From positions 5,513,045 to 5,577,044 of the forward strand of contig NC_021684.1 in NCBI RefSeq assembly GCF_000247815.1: a DNA stretch of 64,000 nt, read 5' to 3'. Below the pieces are notes generated by a model. It saw only the letters and a program-made list of their open reading frames with translations, was not told where the DNA came from and made no database searches. A program made the position numbers and the translations under genes. The DNA is from Ficedula albicollis. Lineage: Eukaryota > Chordata > Aves > Passeriformes > Muscicapidae. Shown here piece after piece: positions 14,640 to 36,965 of the stretch (positions within the stretch are counted from its first letter, which is position 1; every line of letters starts with the position of its first letter).

Positions 14640-14699
14640 CCGCTGACGGAATCCTGCGCGACGGCGGCCGCGCCACTTCCTGGCGGCGGGAGCAGGGCG

Positions 14700-25095
<10,396 letters not shown>

Positions 25096-25975
25096 CCTGC
25101 TCCTGGGCAGAACAGTTCTTGTATGTGCTAGCAGTAAAGGGCTGTGATTTTTCCATAAGATCTGTATGGAAAAAAGATTTCCATGTGTGTTTGAAAGCAT
25201 TGATAAGGGAGTGCAATGTTGACAATCGCCACATAAATATTATTTTGTCTTCTGAACTGGTCAGTACAGCAAAAGAGAGGTGAATAATTCCCTCTTTGTA
25301 CATCATTCTTTTCTAAGCTTTTCTTCAAACAGCCTCTGAAGATCTAAGCTGCACCCCCTGACATAACCTTGGTGACAGATTGCATGTAGAGAGCTCTCCT
25401 TCCTGCCACCTGGGAAGTGTGGGAAGGCCTGATGTGGTTTAGAGGGCCTGTGTTTGGCGTGGGTGCTGCTTAACTGGGGAGAAAATGGTCAGGGAAAAAA
25501 ACCCCTAAACCAACCACAACAATAAATGCCACAAAAATACCCAAAGGCTGAGGAGAACCCTAGGGCAAGGACCAACACCAGTGTGAGTGTTGTGAGGCAG
25601 AACACAATGTGGTGCAGAGGGATTGAGCTGTCACTGTTTGAAGTGCAAAGTGGGGAACAGAAAATCCTGACGTTTACAAGTAAATTAATGGAATACACAG
25701 CGTGTGTTCGTGCTGGCTCTGTGAGATTATTTCACTCAGCAGATCCTTCATGTCTGAGGGCATTGATTAACTTGTCAGAAATACTCTGAAGCCTTAGTTG
25801 GAAGAGGTTTTGGGCATTGTCTGCAGAAGGTGTTGACTACAATCACTGATGGTGTGGTTCATAAGGTTACTCATAGAACTTCTTACTTTCATTCCATTGT
25901 TTTTTGGGCTTGTCTGAGATTTTAAATGCCAGCATGAACAAATTTATCTCAATAAAAATTATTTTGTCTGTGCAA
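25096..25975 (+). other. Probable RFT1 3' UTR (short form)
   Basis: Non-coding sequence after the stop codon. AATAAA occurs at 25521 and 25951; the second is followed by TTATTTTGTCTGTG and is the better candidate end. Short open frames here have no recognisable product. Confidence 0.55.
25951..25956 (+). terminator. Candidate RFT1 poly(A) signal, proximal
   Basis: AATAAA about 860 bases after the stop, followed by a T/G-rich stretch. Use is inferred from sequence only. Confidence 0.45.
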
Positions 25976-27340
25976 TTGAATGTTAAATATATTTAATAAG
26001 ATTTTTTACAAGGAATTACACATATTGAAGATTTCTTTATTGGATGGTAAATACTTCCTTTTGTTCCAACGTTTTACTCATATCTTATTTCTTTACTTGT
26101 TCAGTCTCAACCTCTGGATTGTTTGTTTTTTTATTGTTGAAAATTCAGATGTTCAGAAGTTCTACAGTTCCATGTAAAGCTGCTAGTTTAGGTGTGCTAA
26201 CAGCATATTGTATTGCTGGTCTGAGATCTGAACTGGGAAAGTTTATAATGATCTGTGTTCCCTCTGCAGTGTTTGAATGTACCAAAAAATGTCAAGGGAT
26301 GAAAAATGTGTGCTCAGATGTATGCAGTTGAAAGCTTTTACTTCAATTATGTAGCAGCTCTGCAGATCCTCACACTGCTTAAAAAAGTCTCTCTGCAATG
26401 GCATTGTGGAGTTCATTCTGGTGACCTCAGTGCCCAGGTTGAAATGCTTTCTAGTGTCAGGGCCTTCAGCTTGTAGTTAGAAATATTTTCTAAACTCTGG
26501 TAATTCTCACTAGGTAAACATTGCGAAAGATATTTTATACGAGAATTTGGTGATTGAAAAATTATCACAGAGAAGCCAAAATGTGATAGTGAAGGGAAAG
26601 GAGTGGCCTTGCAGAGCCAAGAGCAGTTGTCTCCATTGCCTGGCTGGAAGGAGTAGGTACAGACTTGCTGATTCTTCTTATGCTATTTTGAAATCTGTCG
26701 AAAACAAACTCTACATTTTTCTGTCCTCTTAATTGAATTTAGTAGTTCTTTGCCTTTTAAATTTTTCTCTTCTGAGTGGTCCTACAGCTTTTTTTTCTCT
26801 TTTTTTGTCAGGTGTGGAGTTAGTTATGAAGTACAGCTTCAAATATTGCAGAGAGTTGAAACTTCTTTATTATGAATGGTCAATGCCTACAACAGTTGCT
26901 TCTCCTTTACTTGTTTGTAGTACAAAAAAATCAAGACAATTGAACCTATGGACTGTGTTTTAGGGTCTGTCTTTTTCTGTGTGTCTTAGGGATCCTGCTG
27001 TGGTAATATCTCAATCTGTACAGTGAATTTTTATAACTCCTTGGAATGAGAAATTTGTTCAGCCCTGCACCTAAAGTGCTTTGGAGATGGAAGAACTTCT
27101 CATCCCAGATTGAAACTTGAAGTCATTCTGCCTTTCCTGCTCTTACAGCCCCAGCTGTACATTGATATTCTGCTACTTGTAATCTCATAAGCAGGGTGAT
27201 GTGAGATCTCCTTCTTCAAACAGTGACCTGTGTACTCTCATATGTGGTGCCTACAGCTGGCCTGGAGGCCTCACAGTTATAAATAATTCCAGCTTTATAA
27301 CTGAAATATGATTGATGCTGATACAGTTATCTTGCTTATG
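25976..27340. other. Flank or extended 3' UTR of RFT1
   Basis: AT-rich, no recognisable coding sequence, repeat or RNA gene. Short open frames are not family-like. Confidence 0.6.
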
Positions 27341-27354
27341 TAACTTGAGCAGTA

Positions 27355-27545
27355 AGGTTGGAGAGCAGGCCCAGGCCACTGGGGATTCAGGCTACTATTG
27401 GCTGGCTGGCCAGGTGGCAACTAGCCCAAGCACTGAGGATTGGCCACACGTACCTCTGGTTTATAGAAAGAGATGAAGTCTCAGTAACGTTGGCTGTTGT
27501 GCATAAACCTAGGAGTGTGTGTCACTTTCCGGCCTCCGACACATC
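27355..27545 (+). mobile_element. Possible LTR-like fragment
   Basis: A locally distinct segment: CTATTGGCTGGC (CCAAT-type), GGTTTATAGAAAG (TATA-like), GCATAAACC, then TTCCGGCCTCCGACACA. The order resembles an LTR, but no boundaries or target-site duplication could be confirmed, so this is tentative. Confidence 0.25.
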
Positions 27546-27809
27546 ATAAATATTATTTCACATAAATACAGTGGAATCATTTAAAGACAAGTTACATTTT
27601 TATACCAATTTGTGTTATTTCATATTGGAAATATGATTTGTCGCATTGCATGTTGGCGAATCTCATACTTTCCGGCCTCCGACACATCATAAATATTATT
27701 TCACATAAATACAGTGGAATCATTTAAAGACAAGTTACATTTTTATACCAATTTGCGTTATTTCTTATTGGAAATATGATTTGTTGTATTGCATGTTGGC
27801 GAATCTCAC
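27524..27809. repeat. 143-base tandem duplication downstream of RFT1
   Basis: Copies start ACTTTCCGGCCTCCGACACA at 27524 and 27667 and end GTTGGCGAATCTCA. They differ at only a few positions (TGTGTTATTTCATA versus TGCGTTATTTCTTA; TTGTCGCATT versus TTGTTGTATT). Confidence 0.96.
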
Positions 27810-29244
27810 GTCTCAAATACAATTTTATATGAATCAGGAAGACATTTAAGGTGACTTAATGATTGCTCATTAGCAAATTAAGGGCGCATTCCTCATTTAA
27901 ATGTCATCTGTAAGCAGCTCAGTGATGGTTGACTGGTGTTTGTGATGCAGGATGCTTTATTTTTCATGTTTTATGTGGCAGGAAACTGCAAGGAGAGACA
28001 GGAAGTAGAGACCTATGAAACTGTCTGCTGGTTTCTTATTTATCGGTGGGATCCTTAAAGTCATAGCTGTTAATTGCTTTATTGCTAAAGCAGCAAGCTC
28101 TCAAACTCAGGGACAAAGTTGAGATTGAACTTCACCATGTTTCCCTTTCATTTTAGCCCTGCTCTTCTGTCAAAGATGTGTCAAAGGCACAACTGTCTAA
28201 AGTGTAATGAAGCTGTTTTGCAGTGTTCTGAAATCTTTTAGTTACAACCAGAGGGGAATGAAACATTTTCTTTTGTGGAAAAGGTTATGATTTCATGATT
28301 GTGGTGCTTTTTTCTTATTTGTTGGATGAATGATTTTTCAAAGTAACACTAAATAAAGTTTATTTCCTGTACATTTTGTGTTTGCCTTCCACTTGATGAT
28401 TATTGGAGTTTTATTTCTATCATTGGTATAAGCTGATGCTTGAATTAGGATTTTCTAGCATATTTTATGTATAAATTCAATTATCAACCTAAACATACAC
28501 ACCATTTCCTAACACATATGCAGATAAAATTTGCTGTAGTAGTTTTGTGAGAAGTGGCATAATTATAGTCAATTTTTTCCTCTTTCTGTTTGTATGAATT
28601 GAAGAGGCCAAGTTCCTTTGTTTGCTTTTACATTGCATTGTGATAAAAACTGATTCAGTGGCCAGGCATAAATCTGATATTTAATGAAGTTTTTTAGCTG
28701 AATTGGTTTTTGAACAGCAATGCTGCTATTGGGAACTCATCGATTAACCAATTGTTAAACTGTTTGGTTTTTCCCTTATATTGTAAATATTTATTTGTAA
28801 AAAAAGTAGGCGGGGGAGCCCCTTTTTAGGCAAAGAAATGAGGAATTAAAGCTTTGCCTAAATGGTTAATCTGCTTTAGCAGGCACAAAATGTAAAAGGT
28901 AAAATCTTCAATGTTGAGCACAATTGAACACCCATAAGGGATTGACTTAGATCATGTGAAAGATTGTGAGAGTCCCTTGAGGTCAGGCCTATAATTCCTT
29001 GGTTCCTGAACAGTCCTTCTATTTAAACTTTAAAATTCTTTTTGTGGACTTCATATTTCTTGCTGTCTGAACATCATGCTTTATTTTCAAGGTTTAATTG
29101 CCTAATTTTAAAGATAAAATGTCAAAGAGGGGGACCTGGGGCTAGTTGAGCCCTATCACTTCCTCAGTAGGTGTGCTGAGCTGTAATGGCTTTGTTCAGC
29201 ACAAGATGCATAACTCATTTTTGGGATTTATTTTTTACAAGAGA
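27810..29244. other. Non-coding flank
   Basis: AT-rich unique sequence carrying the distal AATAAA at 28352; nothing else recognised. Confidence 0.6.
28352..28357 (+). terminator. Candidate RFT1 poly(A) signal, distal
   Basis: AATAAA followed about 20 bases later by ACATTTTGTGTTTGCC, a textbook GU-rich downstream element. If used, the 3' UTR would be about 3.3 kb and would include the 27.5 kb tandem duplication. Confidence 0.4.
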
Positions 29245-29800
29245 CGGGACTTCTGAGAATGTTGTAAAAGATGGTTTATTGCTTTATTACATTATCAGTC
29301 TCATGGAAGGGTGAGACATTAAAGGTGTAGCACCATCACATCAGAAGCTGATCTAATTTTCAGTTACAATGCTTTATATAAAAGTTTTTTAGCCAATCAA
29401 ATACTTATCTACAAAGTTCTCTAGCGTCTTTTTACACCAATCATTAATTGCTTTGTCTTTCATGGCTTTACCACAATGCATCTTTTTTCAACCAATCATA
29501 TAATGCTTTATAAACTTATATTGATACATCCTAAACTTCTAACTTTTTGACAAGTCTATTGCTGAACTTTAAAATCTTTTACTGTCTTACTTAACATATT
29601 GCTTTGCTTACATAATACATATCTCTGTTTGCTTAAAACATATTTCTACTCAAACTACAAACTGATATTCTTGTTTTTGTCTGTTTCACTTCAATGCTCT
29701 CATTCTTCAAGCCTTCTCCAAGGTCCTAGATCAAACACTGCATCCATCTCTACCTCTGAGCCTGTGTGCACAAGGCCCTGAGAGCTTTCTGTACTTGCAT
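29245..29800 (-). mobile_element. Probable endogenous retrovirus LTR (minus strand, ERVL-like)
   Basis: Read on the minus strand it shows LTR order: several GATTGG-type CCAAT boxes, a TATATAAAG box near 29370-29380, clustered AATAAA signals near 29280-29295, then TTCTCAGAAGTCCCGTCTC, an ending I associate with avian LTRs. No gag/pol/env coding sequence is visible beside it, so a solo or truncated LTR is likely. The 5' boundary is approximate. Confidence 0.55.
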
Positions 29801-32232
29801 TTCCCACATCTCATCTGCATTCTGAGGGTGCTGTGAAAATGGAGCTGGTTTTCAGTATGAGCTGAAAATGAAGTTTGAATCTGCGCACATGTGATGTACA
29901 GCTGGGCCCTGGAAACAGCAGGGCCTGCTCAAAAGCATGAGCAGCTGGGGATCTAAAGAAAACTGATAGCTTATCTCTGCTTCAATTTGGATTGCTTACA
30001 CAGGAAGATGTGTGTTCACTCTAGTTTCTGATCTGAGCTGTGCTTCATGCACTGCCTTGCTGGAATCTGGGAGGAGGAGTGAACCCTTTTCAGTGGGGTG
30101 TCTCTCACTGCACATCCCTGTGTATGGAATGTAATGAGTGTGTGCCCCCTGTGCTGATAAGGCAGGATTTTCTGGTGATTGTGGGGAGAGGTAAAACAGC
30201 TCTGGGTTTTCCTTTGTCAGACTTCCTGGTTAGATGTGGTAAGTGAGCCTCTGACAGAGCTCTGTGTGTTGTTTGCTGGTGAGGTTTTTTGGGTCATGGA
30301 TAATGTGTTTGGCATAATTTATCTGCAAAGTTCTGTGCCATCCTGCTGAACTGAGAAAGTAGCAAGGAACATAACCAAGGGGGCAGATGTTTTATATCTG
30401 CGGCCCATTTAATAAGACTGAGAAAATTAAAGCTGTGTTAGAATTAAAAAAAAAACCAACTGGGATAGCAGTCCTTAAACACACATCAGGTGGATGAGTA
30501 GTTCTGATCCAGCAGTAAACAAGAATCATGTTTTGTTCTTTGTGACACACTTTTGCTCCAGAACGGGAAGAATGTAACAGACCTTGGGAGAAGACTGCAA
30601 GGTTTAGCTCTTAACATTCTCAAATGCAGGAATATTCCAGACTTACATCCTTGTGGCCTCCTTTGGGAGAGAGGAGTATGAAACAGGGCAATGACAGAGT
30701 TCTGAAGGGATGTGCTTGTGTCTCAGAGAGCAACTAAGACACAGTCAGGCATTCTCATTTGTCTACGAGAAAGTGCCTTGTCATCACTTGGGAACATCTT
30801 CAACTCCTTTTTTTTGTTATTTTGATTCCTGCTTCATTCATATGTTGGCAAACCATTTATAACCAACTCCTGTATGTAGAACTCTCCCTTTTTTGCTGTA
30901 AAAAGTCAGTGTAGTCCATCTCATTGCAAAAATGCCTAGAGCCCTGCAGAACTCTCCCTTTTTTGCTGTAAAAAGTCAGCGTAGTCCATCTCATTGCAAA
31001 AATCCCTAGAGCCCTGTCCTGGGCTGGTGTGATGAAGATGTTGGTCAGCTTTCTGAAGGTTGTATTATGGCCTGTTTGCCAGTCCTCACAGTGCTGAGTG
31101 AGGAGGGAGCAAACTAAACTTGCAGAGGGAAATTTAATTGTGGTTTCTTTTTGGTTCTGGATGCTTGACTTGGCAGTGCAGTTTTCCTAATGGAAGGGGT
31201 TTTTGGGAGTAATTTTATGAAACAAGTGCCATGAAGTGCACTCATATGCCTTCTCTTATTTGCGTAATGATTTTTAGCAGTCTCTCAGTGTGGGTGAGGA
31301 GATGTTACGGGATGAGGAAAGGGAAGTGTGCTGAGTACAGTACATGTGCAAGGAACAGAGTGTCTCCCTGGGGAAAAGTCTTTAGTCTGTGAGTTACTCT
31401 GTGAATGCATTTCTGTCACTACAGATGAAATTTCAAAGCATGTCTCTGCTCAAGTGCTTCTCTAGGCAACCAGGAGAACCTGTTTGGAAAAATCAGAGTA
31501 TGCACATGAAGCTTTGGTGATCAAGTAGGGTTTATTGATGCATTGAAAATACAGGCAATAGTGTGTGATTTAACTCTCACTAATAATCTTCCCATTTGAG
31601 GCTGACTGTGTATTAACCTGTGGAAATGGTGTTTTTTTCTGTGGTTCCTTCAGAATTGTGCTGATCAGTTTTAATATATTTTTCTTCTCAGATGACTTTA
31701 TTACACAGTAGCTTCACACACGTTCATCTGGAAGCTCTGTAGAAACACAGGATGGGGATGTGCTGGAGTGTCACTCAAGTCCTGCTCAGCACAGCCAGGT
31801 TGGAGGTGGGCTGAGTAGAAACTCCCCTGATCAAGAGGGATAAGTGTCAGGACTCATGACCTGAGTCTTGGCTGCACAGTTGTGAACACCTTGCCTCAGA
31901 TTCCCAAGGAAATGTGAGAGCTGTGGAAAATGTCTGTAATAAATCTGGGCAGGATAAAAGAGCTACGATTGTTTTCTTGAGACAGCAGCTCCAGGAATCA
32001 GAATGAAAACCATCTACAAGTATACATTTCTGACTGTAAATATGGAGTTGGAATGTGGCAACGCGTGAGCCCTGAAGGTCCATTTCAGGGAGCTGCAGAA
32101 ATTCCCTGCCTAACCTTCTGCTGGTAGAGATGCTCTGAGCGTTGTATGTGTGCTATGCTTCATAGCTCTCTAAGTTTCAGTGGTTTCATGCATCTAAACC
32201 AATATATGAGTTATCTTTTTGGAGTTGAATAT
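29801..32232. other. Intergenic DNA, no gene recognised
   Basis: Mostly unique; contains the 70-base duplication at 30878-31017. Confidence 0.6.
30878..31017. repeat. 70-base tandem duplication
   Basis: Copies begin AGAACTCTCCCTTTTTTGCT at 30878 and 30948; differences are GTCAGTGTAG versus GTCAGCGTAG and AATGCC versus AATCCC. Confidence 0.96.
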
Positions 32233-32320
32233 ATCACAGAATCATAGAATAGTTTGGGTTGGGAGGGACCTTTAAAGATCATCTAATCCAGTGATCCTGC
32301 CATGAGCAAGGACATCATAT
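32233..32320 (-). mobile_element. CR1 LINE 3' tail fragment (minus strand)
   Basis: TCACAGAATCATAGAATAGT, then TTGGGTTGGGAGGGACCTTT and AAGATCATCTAATCC are the reverse complement of the CR1 3' end; only the tail is preserved. Confidence 0.9.
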
Positions 32321-35300
32321 CCTTCTTGTGGATTCTATTTACAGTTCACCAAAGCTGCCTGAATGAAACAGCTCACAGGAAGAATTGCAAAATTACAAAG
32401 TGCAGGTGAAACAAGTCTTTTGTGGTGAAAGCCACAACTGAAGCAGAAAATCAGAATAAAACACATAATATTCAGGTTTGGTAATTGGGCATTAAAGGTA
32501 CTCAGTATTCTGCTGGTGCTGACTGCTCACCAGGTGAGGAGAAAAGGGAAGGATTTCTCCCCATCCAGAGGGAAATATAGTGATGTAGGTCATCTGAAAG
32601 ATCTTCTAGTGTGGAAGCAGGAAGCCTTCATGGCTGAAGATGCATTGAGGAAGGTTGAAAAGGCATTTGCAATCTGTCAGGAGAGCAGTACATCTAAGGC
32701 AACATTAGGTTGCTGCAGGATGGGTCTTGAGGTAAGCTGCAACCAATTTGACTTAATCTAGAACAGTTAGGAAAAGGAAAATTATTCTCTGTAGGGTAAG
32801 AAAAGGTGGACTTGAAAGAAGAAATTGAATTGCTAAAGAACAGGAACAGAATGGAAGTGGAAGAGCAGAAGAAAAGTAGTGCAGAGTGGTGTGTGCTGCA
32901 AAAAGCCTGTGCTCAGCATCTGTGATGAAGTGAATGTGATGAAGGGCATACAACGGGCTAGACAATAAAACCTCCAGCTGTGCAGTTACTTGGCAGTGGA
33001 AAAAAGCTTAAGCAGCTTCAGGGCTGTGGTTAGAGTCAGAATTGTGGATTGGATCATTCAGCTTCCTCAAGGAGTCTCCTGGTCTTTGAAAAGAGCACTG
33101 CAGGAAGAGCAAGGTGTGGTTGGATTTGTCAGTGCAGAGTTCAGCCTGAGATCTCAGCCCATGGGACTGAAGGGGAAGTTGTTGGTACAATCCAGACCAC
33201 TTTGGTGTGGGTATATCTAAATACACGGTAGAGACATTTCCTATCTCTCCCCAAGTTTCTTTCTACCAAGACTTAGACCAGTTCTGTTCTGATAACCCAT
33301 GTGGGCAAAATGGGAGAAATTGCAGATGGATGCAGACAGATGAAAAATTGACACTGCCAGAAGCACTGCCACACCATGTGAGCAGGAACTGATCTCTGGT
33401 GGGGATCATGGACACAGGGAGTATAGGGAGTCAAGCTGTGGTGCAGACTGTGCTTTCCCTCACACCAAATGTACTACCTGCAAGAACTCATGGTGGATAT
33501 AAAGGAGCCTGCAGAGAGCACTCTGGCTATTAAGTTTAATGAATTAAGGAACAGAAATTAAAAATTAAAAGAGTTTTGCACTGGAAATGTTTGGTTTGCA
33601 ACTAAATGTGCATGACTTCATATTCACTATTAAAATAGTAGAAAATGTAATGTATTAAATATGGACTCAATCTTGAATTAGCAAAGCTGAAAGGTAAATA
33701 CTGGTTATTAGCAGATCTGCTTTCTTTGAATAAAGTGAGGTGTATGTATGATGAAAAATAATTTGGGTAAATGAAGAAACAATTTAAAGAAAGGGACTGT
33801 CCTTTCTATTTGAGGAGGAGAAGCTTCAACCATTGAATGGAAGATTCTGGGAAATCACTGTTTTCCAAGAAAGGTGTGTGTTGAGGGAGTGGTAAAGTAC
33901 AAACACACTTGGGGACATGTAGCTCAGTCCCCAAGGATTATACAGCACTACATTTGTGTGAAAAGGTACCACCAGCTATAAGTGCAGGAAGAGCTTCTTG
34001 TGCTTTGGATCAGGAATAAATAATAGCATTAAGAATAGACCAAAATACAAAGACCAGTACTGGAAGAAGTGCTTTAATTGATAAAACTTTGAAAGAGTGA
34101 GTTAAAAACAAAGTAAGTCAATATCCATTGTTAAGCTCTAATGGTTTATTTTACAGGATGATGCTACCAGCATTATTGGCTTGAGGAGAAGTAGCTCAGT
34201 GTTGTGAGGGTGATGCTGATTTCAAGCAAGTATGTGGCTATAGAGGGATTCCAGAAGCGGTGAAGAAAACAGAAAGGAAGACATTTGAAACAGAGGAACA
34301 TTATATACTGACAGTACTTTAGTAAGGAGTTTGGAGAATTGTGGAACTTAATGCAGATATGAAAGAAAAATTACTGATGAAATAGTGCAATCCAAGTGGG
34401 ACAGAGGTAACATGAAAGGAAGATTGTACAGGTGAGTGTTAGAGGAGGCTGTGTGTGTGTGTGTGCTAATCAAAGCTCCTTCCCTCCCTCTCTCCCTCCC
34501 TCCCTACCTGCTTCACTCCCTACCTCCTTCCCCTTAAGTGTGTATCTGTACGATTTTCAATGTTAGCCATGACTTCAGTTGATAAACACAATTTCTATTT
34601 ATGAAACTGACTGTAAAAGGAATACCTCTCATTGCAATAAAGGAAAAAAATGGTAGAGGTATTTGTAGTGTAGTAATAATATCAGACATCTTAGCCACGA
34701 AAGGCATTTTTTCTGTAAAAGCTGAGTTCAGAGTAATGACTCCTGTGATGAGTGCGTGCCAAGGAAACAGGATGATTCTTGGTAGTTATTGTTCTTTCCT
34801 GGCTGTTACATTACTGTAAAAAATATTTCTACTAAATACAAAGTTAGCTGCTTCTTGAAGGGGAAACGTGGAACGAGTGGAGAATAGACACAAGCAAATC
34901 ATAGTATTATTTGAACTTTACTGGCTAGAATATTGGCAGAAGAAAGAACAAGAACTTTGTGCCTGGATAAAATTAATGCCTGAAAAAGGTGGGGGGTTTG
35001 CTCAGTGAATAGCTTCATCAAATTAAAAAATAATACAAGTAGTGATACTGTAATTTTTCTTCAATGATAACCAAGTATTTCTCTGTCATTAGAAATGACA
35101 AGCAACAGTGATGACATATGAATTTACAAAGAATGCTGCTGCCATAAAATATTAGCTGAAGACATCCCTTGGTTACAAAAAAGGCTTTGTGAAGGAAAAA
35201 ATTTAAATGAGCCTTACAGTCCAAAATAGAAAACAAGCATAAATGTAAGTGAAAGCTGCTCATGCAGAACTTGAGCAAGTCATTACATGCAGTTCCTCTA

Positions 35301-36846
35301 ATCTTTGGCACTGCAATTAGTAACAGGTTTTATGACATATCTCACTTATCAATAAATCACCTGGTCATTAACAGGAATATTCGTATCAACATATCAAAAC
35401 CTTGATTGATTTCTGAGCCATTTGTTGCCATCACAAAGTGCTGATGTTTGTTTGGGTTATGACAGCCTACACTGACTGCCAAATGCATTCACCCAGGTAA
35501 ATAAAAGTGTGTGTGTGTCAAACAAATCTGTACCTGTGTTAGAAGACCAAAGAAAATGTTACTACACAGCAAGCATTAAACATCAGTGGAATCCAGTTTG
35601 TACTGATGTATTTATAAATATTTATTAAAGCAGCAGTTCCTGGGGACCATTTCTTATGGAATGCCAGAGGTAGCTTGTAAATTCACCTTTGAAGTAATTT
35701 AAAACTGTATGTTTTGGGGTTTTTTTTCCTTATTGTTTATGTTGTGGCAGGGTGCACAGGATCTTGGTGACTGTCACAACTAATACAAAGTCAGGATGAG
35801 ATAACGGGGTTGTGATAACCTTTGGCCAAGGAAATGGTGCCCTGCTGCTCCTGATGGGCAGAAGGCACACTGGTTATGTGTCAAAATGTGTTGCTTCCTA
35901 GATGTGGAGTGACTTAACTTCTTCCTTCTTTTTTAGAAGATGACTTAAGAAATTGTATGGAGTTCATCTGCTGAACAGTATTGTTTTTGCCAAATCAAGA
36001 CTGATTTTTATAAAATGCTTCAGGTTTCTCAATATCTGCATGAGGAAAATAATTTATTGCATATCCTTCCCCCCTCCCTCCCTGACTGACTCCAGTGTGG
36101 TGCATTTTGGTTCTGTGATGCCCTGACTGCTAACCATTGCCAACAGCACCATCTTGGCAAACAAAAAGAATTGCCCCCCTGTAGCTGTGTCCTTGTTCCC
36201 CTCTTTGCTCTCTCTTGGTGCCATCTATGTTTTCCTTCTTTTCCTTTCCTGTAGCAGCCATGGGACCCCAAGGAGATACAGATACTTTTTGTGTGTTTAA
36301 CTGTGAAATGTTTTCATGCATTTTCCAGCTGATTCTTCAGCTCAGTCCTGTATTATTTGAGCAAAGTCCATGTGTAGCATTTAATAAAAGGTTTAGACAT
36401 CATCAATGATTTCACCACCTATTTCTGGTTTTGAATTTTTTCTGTTCAAGCTAAGAACATGTTCAGCTGGTGACATCAAATAAAAAGCACATTTCAATTC
36501 TATTAATACCTAATATTTTGAAATTACCTCCCTATTTTGGGCATGAAATTGAGTTCTTAAGTTTTAGAAATCATCTGTTGGTAAAATAAAGCCTGGAAAA
36601 AAAACCCATTAAAACTATTTGTTAAGCAAATATAATTTTCCAATAGTAAGTGGATTCTGTCACCTGAATTGAGATATAGTACCTGAAGCTAGTTTCCTGA
36701 TTACTTTTAACAGTTTATGAAGGGTTTTGAAGGGTTATTTGGATTTTTCTTTCCCTGTAGCTGTGAATAAGATGAAAAAATACTGCAACTGAGCATAATA
36801 CTAGGAAATTCACTTCACATGGAATTCAGCTTGGAAAAGTAAAGAG
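32321..36846. other. Intergenic DNA, no gene recognised
   Basis: Unique AT-rich sequence with a simple repeat at 34450-34530. Open frames at 32516-32761 and 32990-33231 have no recognisable family. Confidence 0.6.
34450..34532. repeat. Simple repeats: TG run followed by TCCC-rich tract
   Basis: TGTGTGTGTGTGTG is followed after a short spacer by repeated TCCC/TCCCTCCC steps. The strand asymmetry and length suggest a polymorphic microsatellite. Confidence 0.9.
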
Positions 36847-36965
36847 GTCATGACACAATATCGGCTTTGTGGAGAGCAAGTAATACTGCAAACACTGGAG
36901 TCATGACACAATATCGGCTTTGTGGAGAGCATAGCTATTACCACAAGTAATACTGCAAACACTGG
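36847..36965. repeat. 53-base tandem duplication with a later insertion
   Basis: Copies begin GTCATGACACAATATCGGCT at 36847 and 36900. The second copy has TAGCTATTACCACA added before AGTAATACTGCAAACACTGG. Confidence 0.94.
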
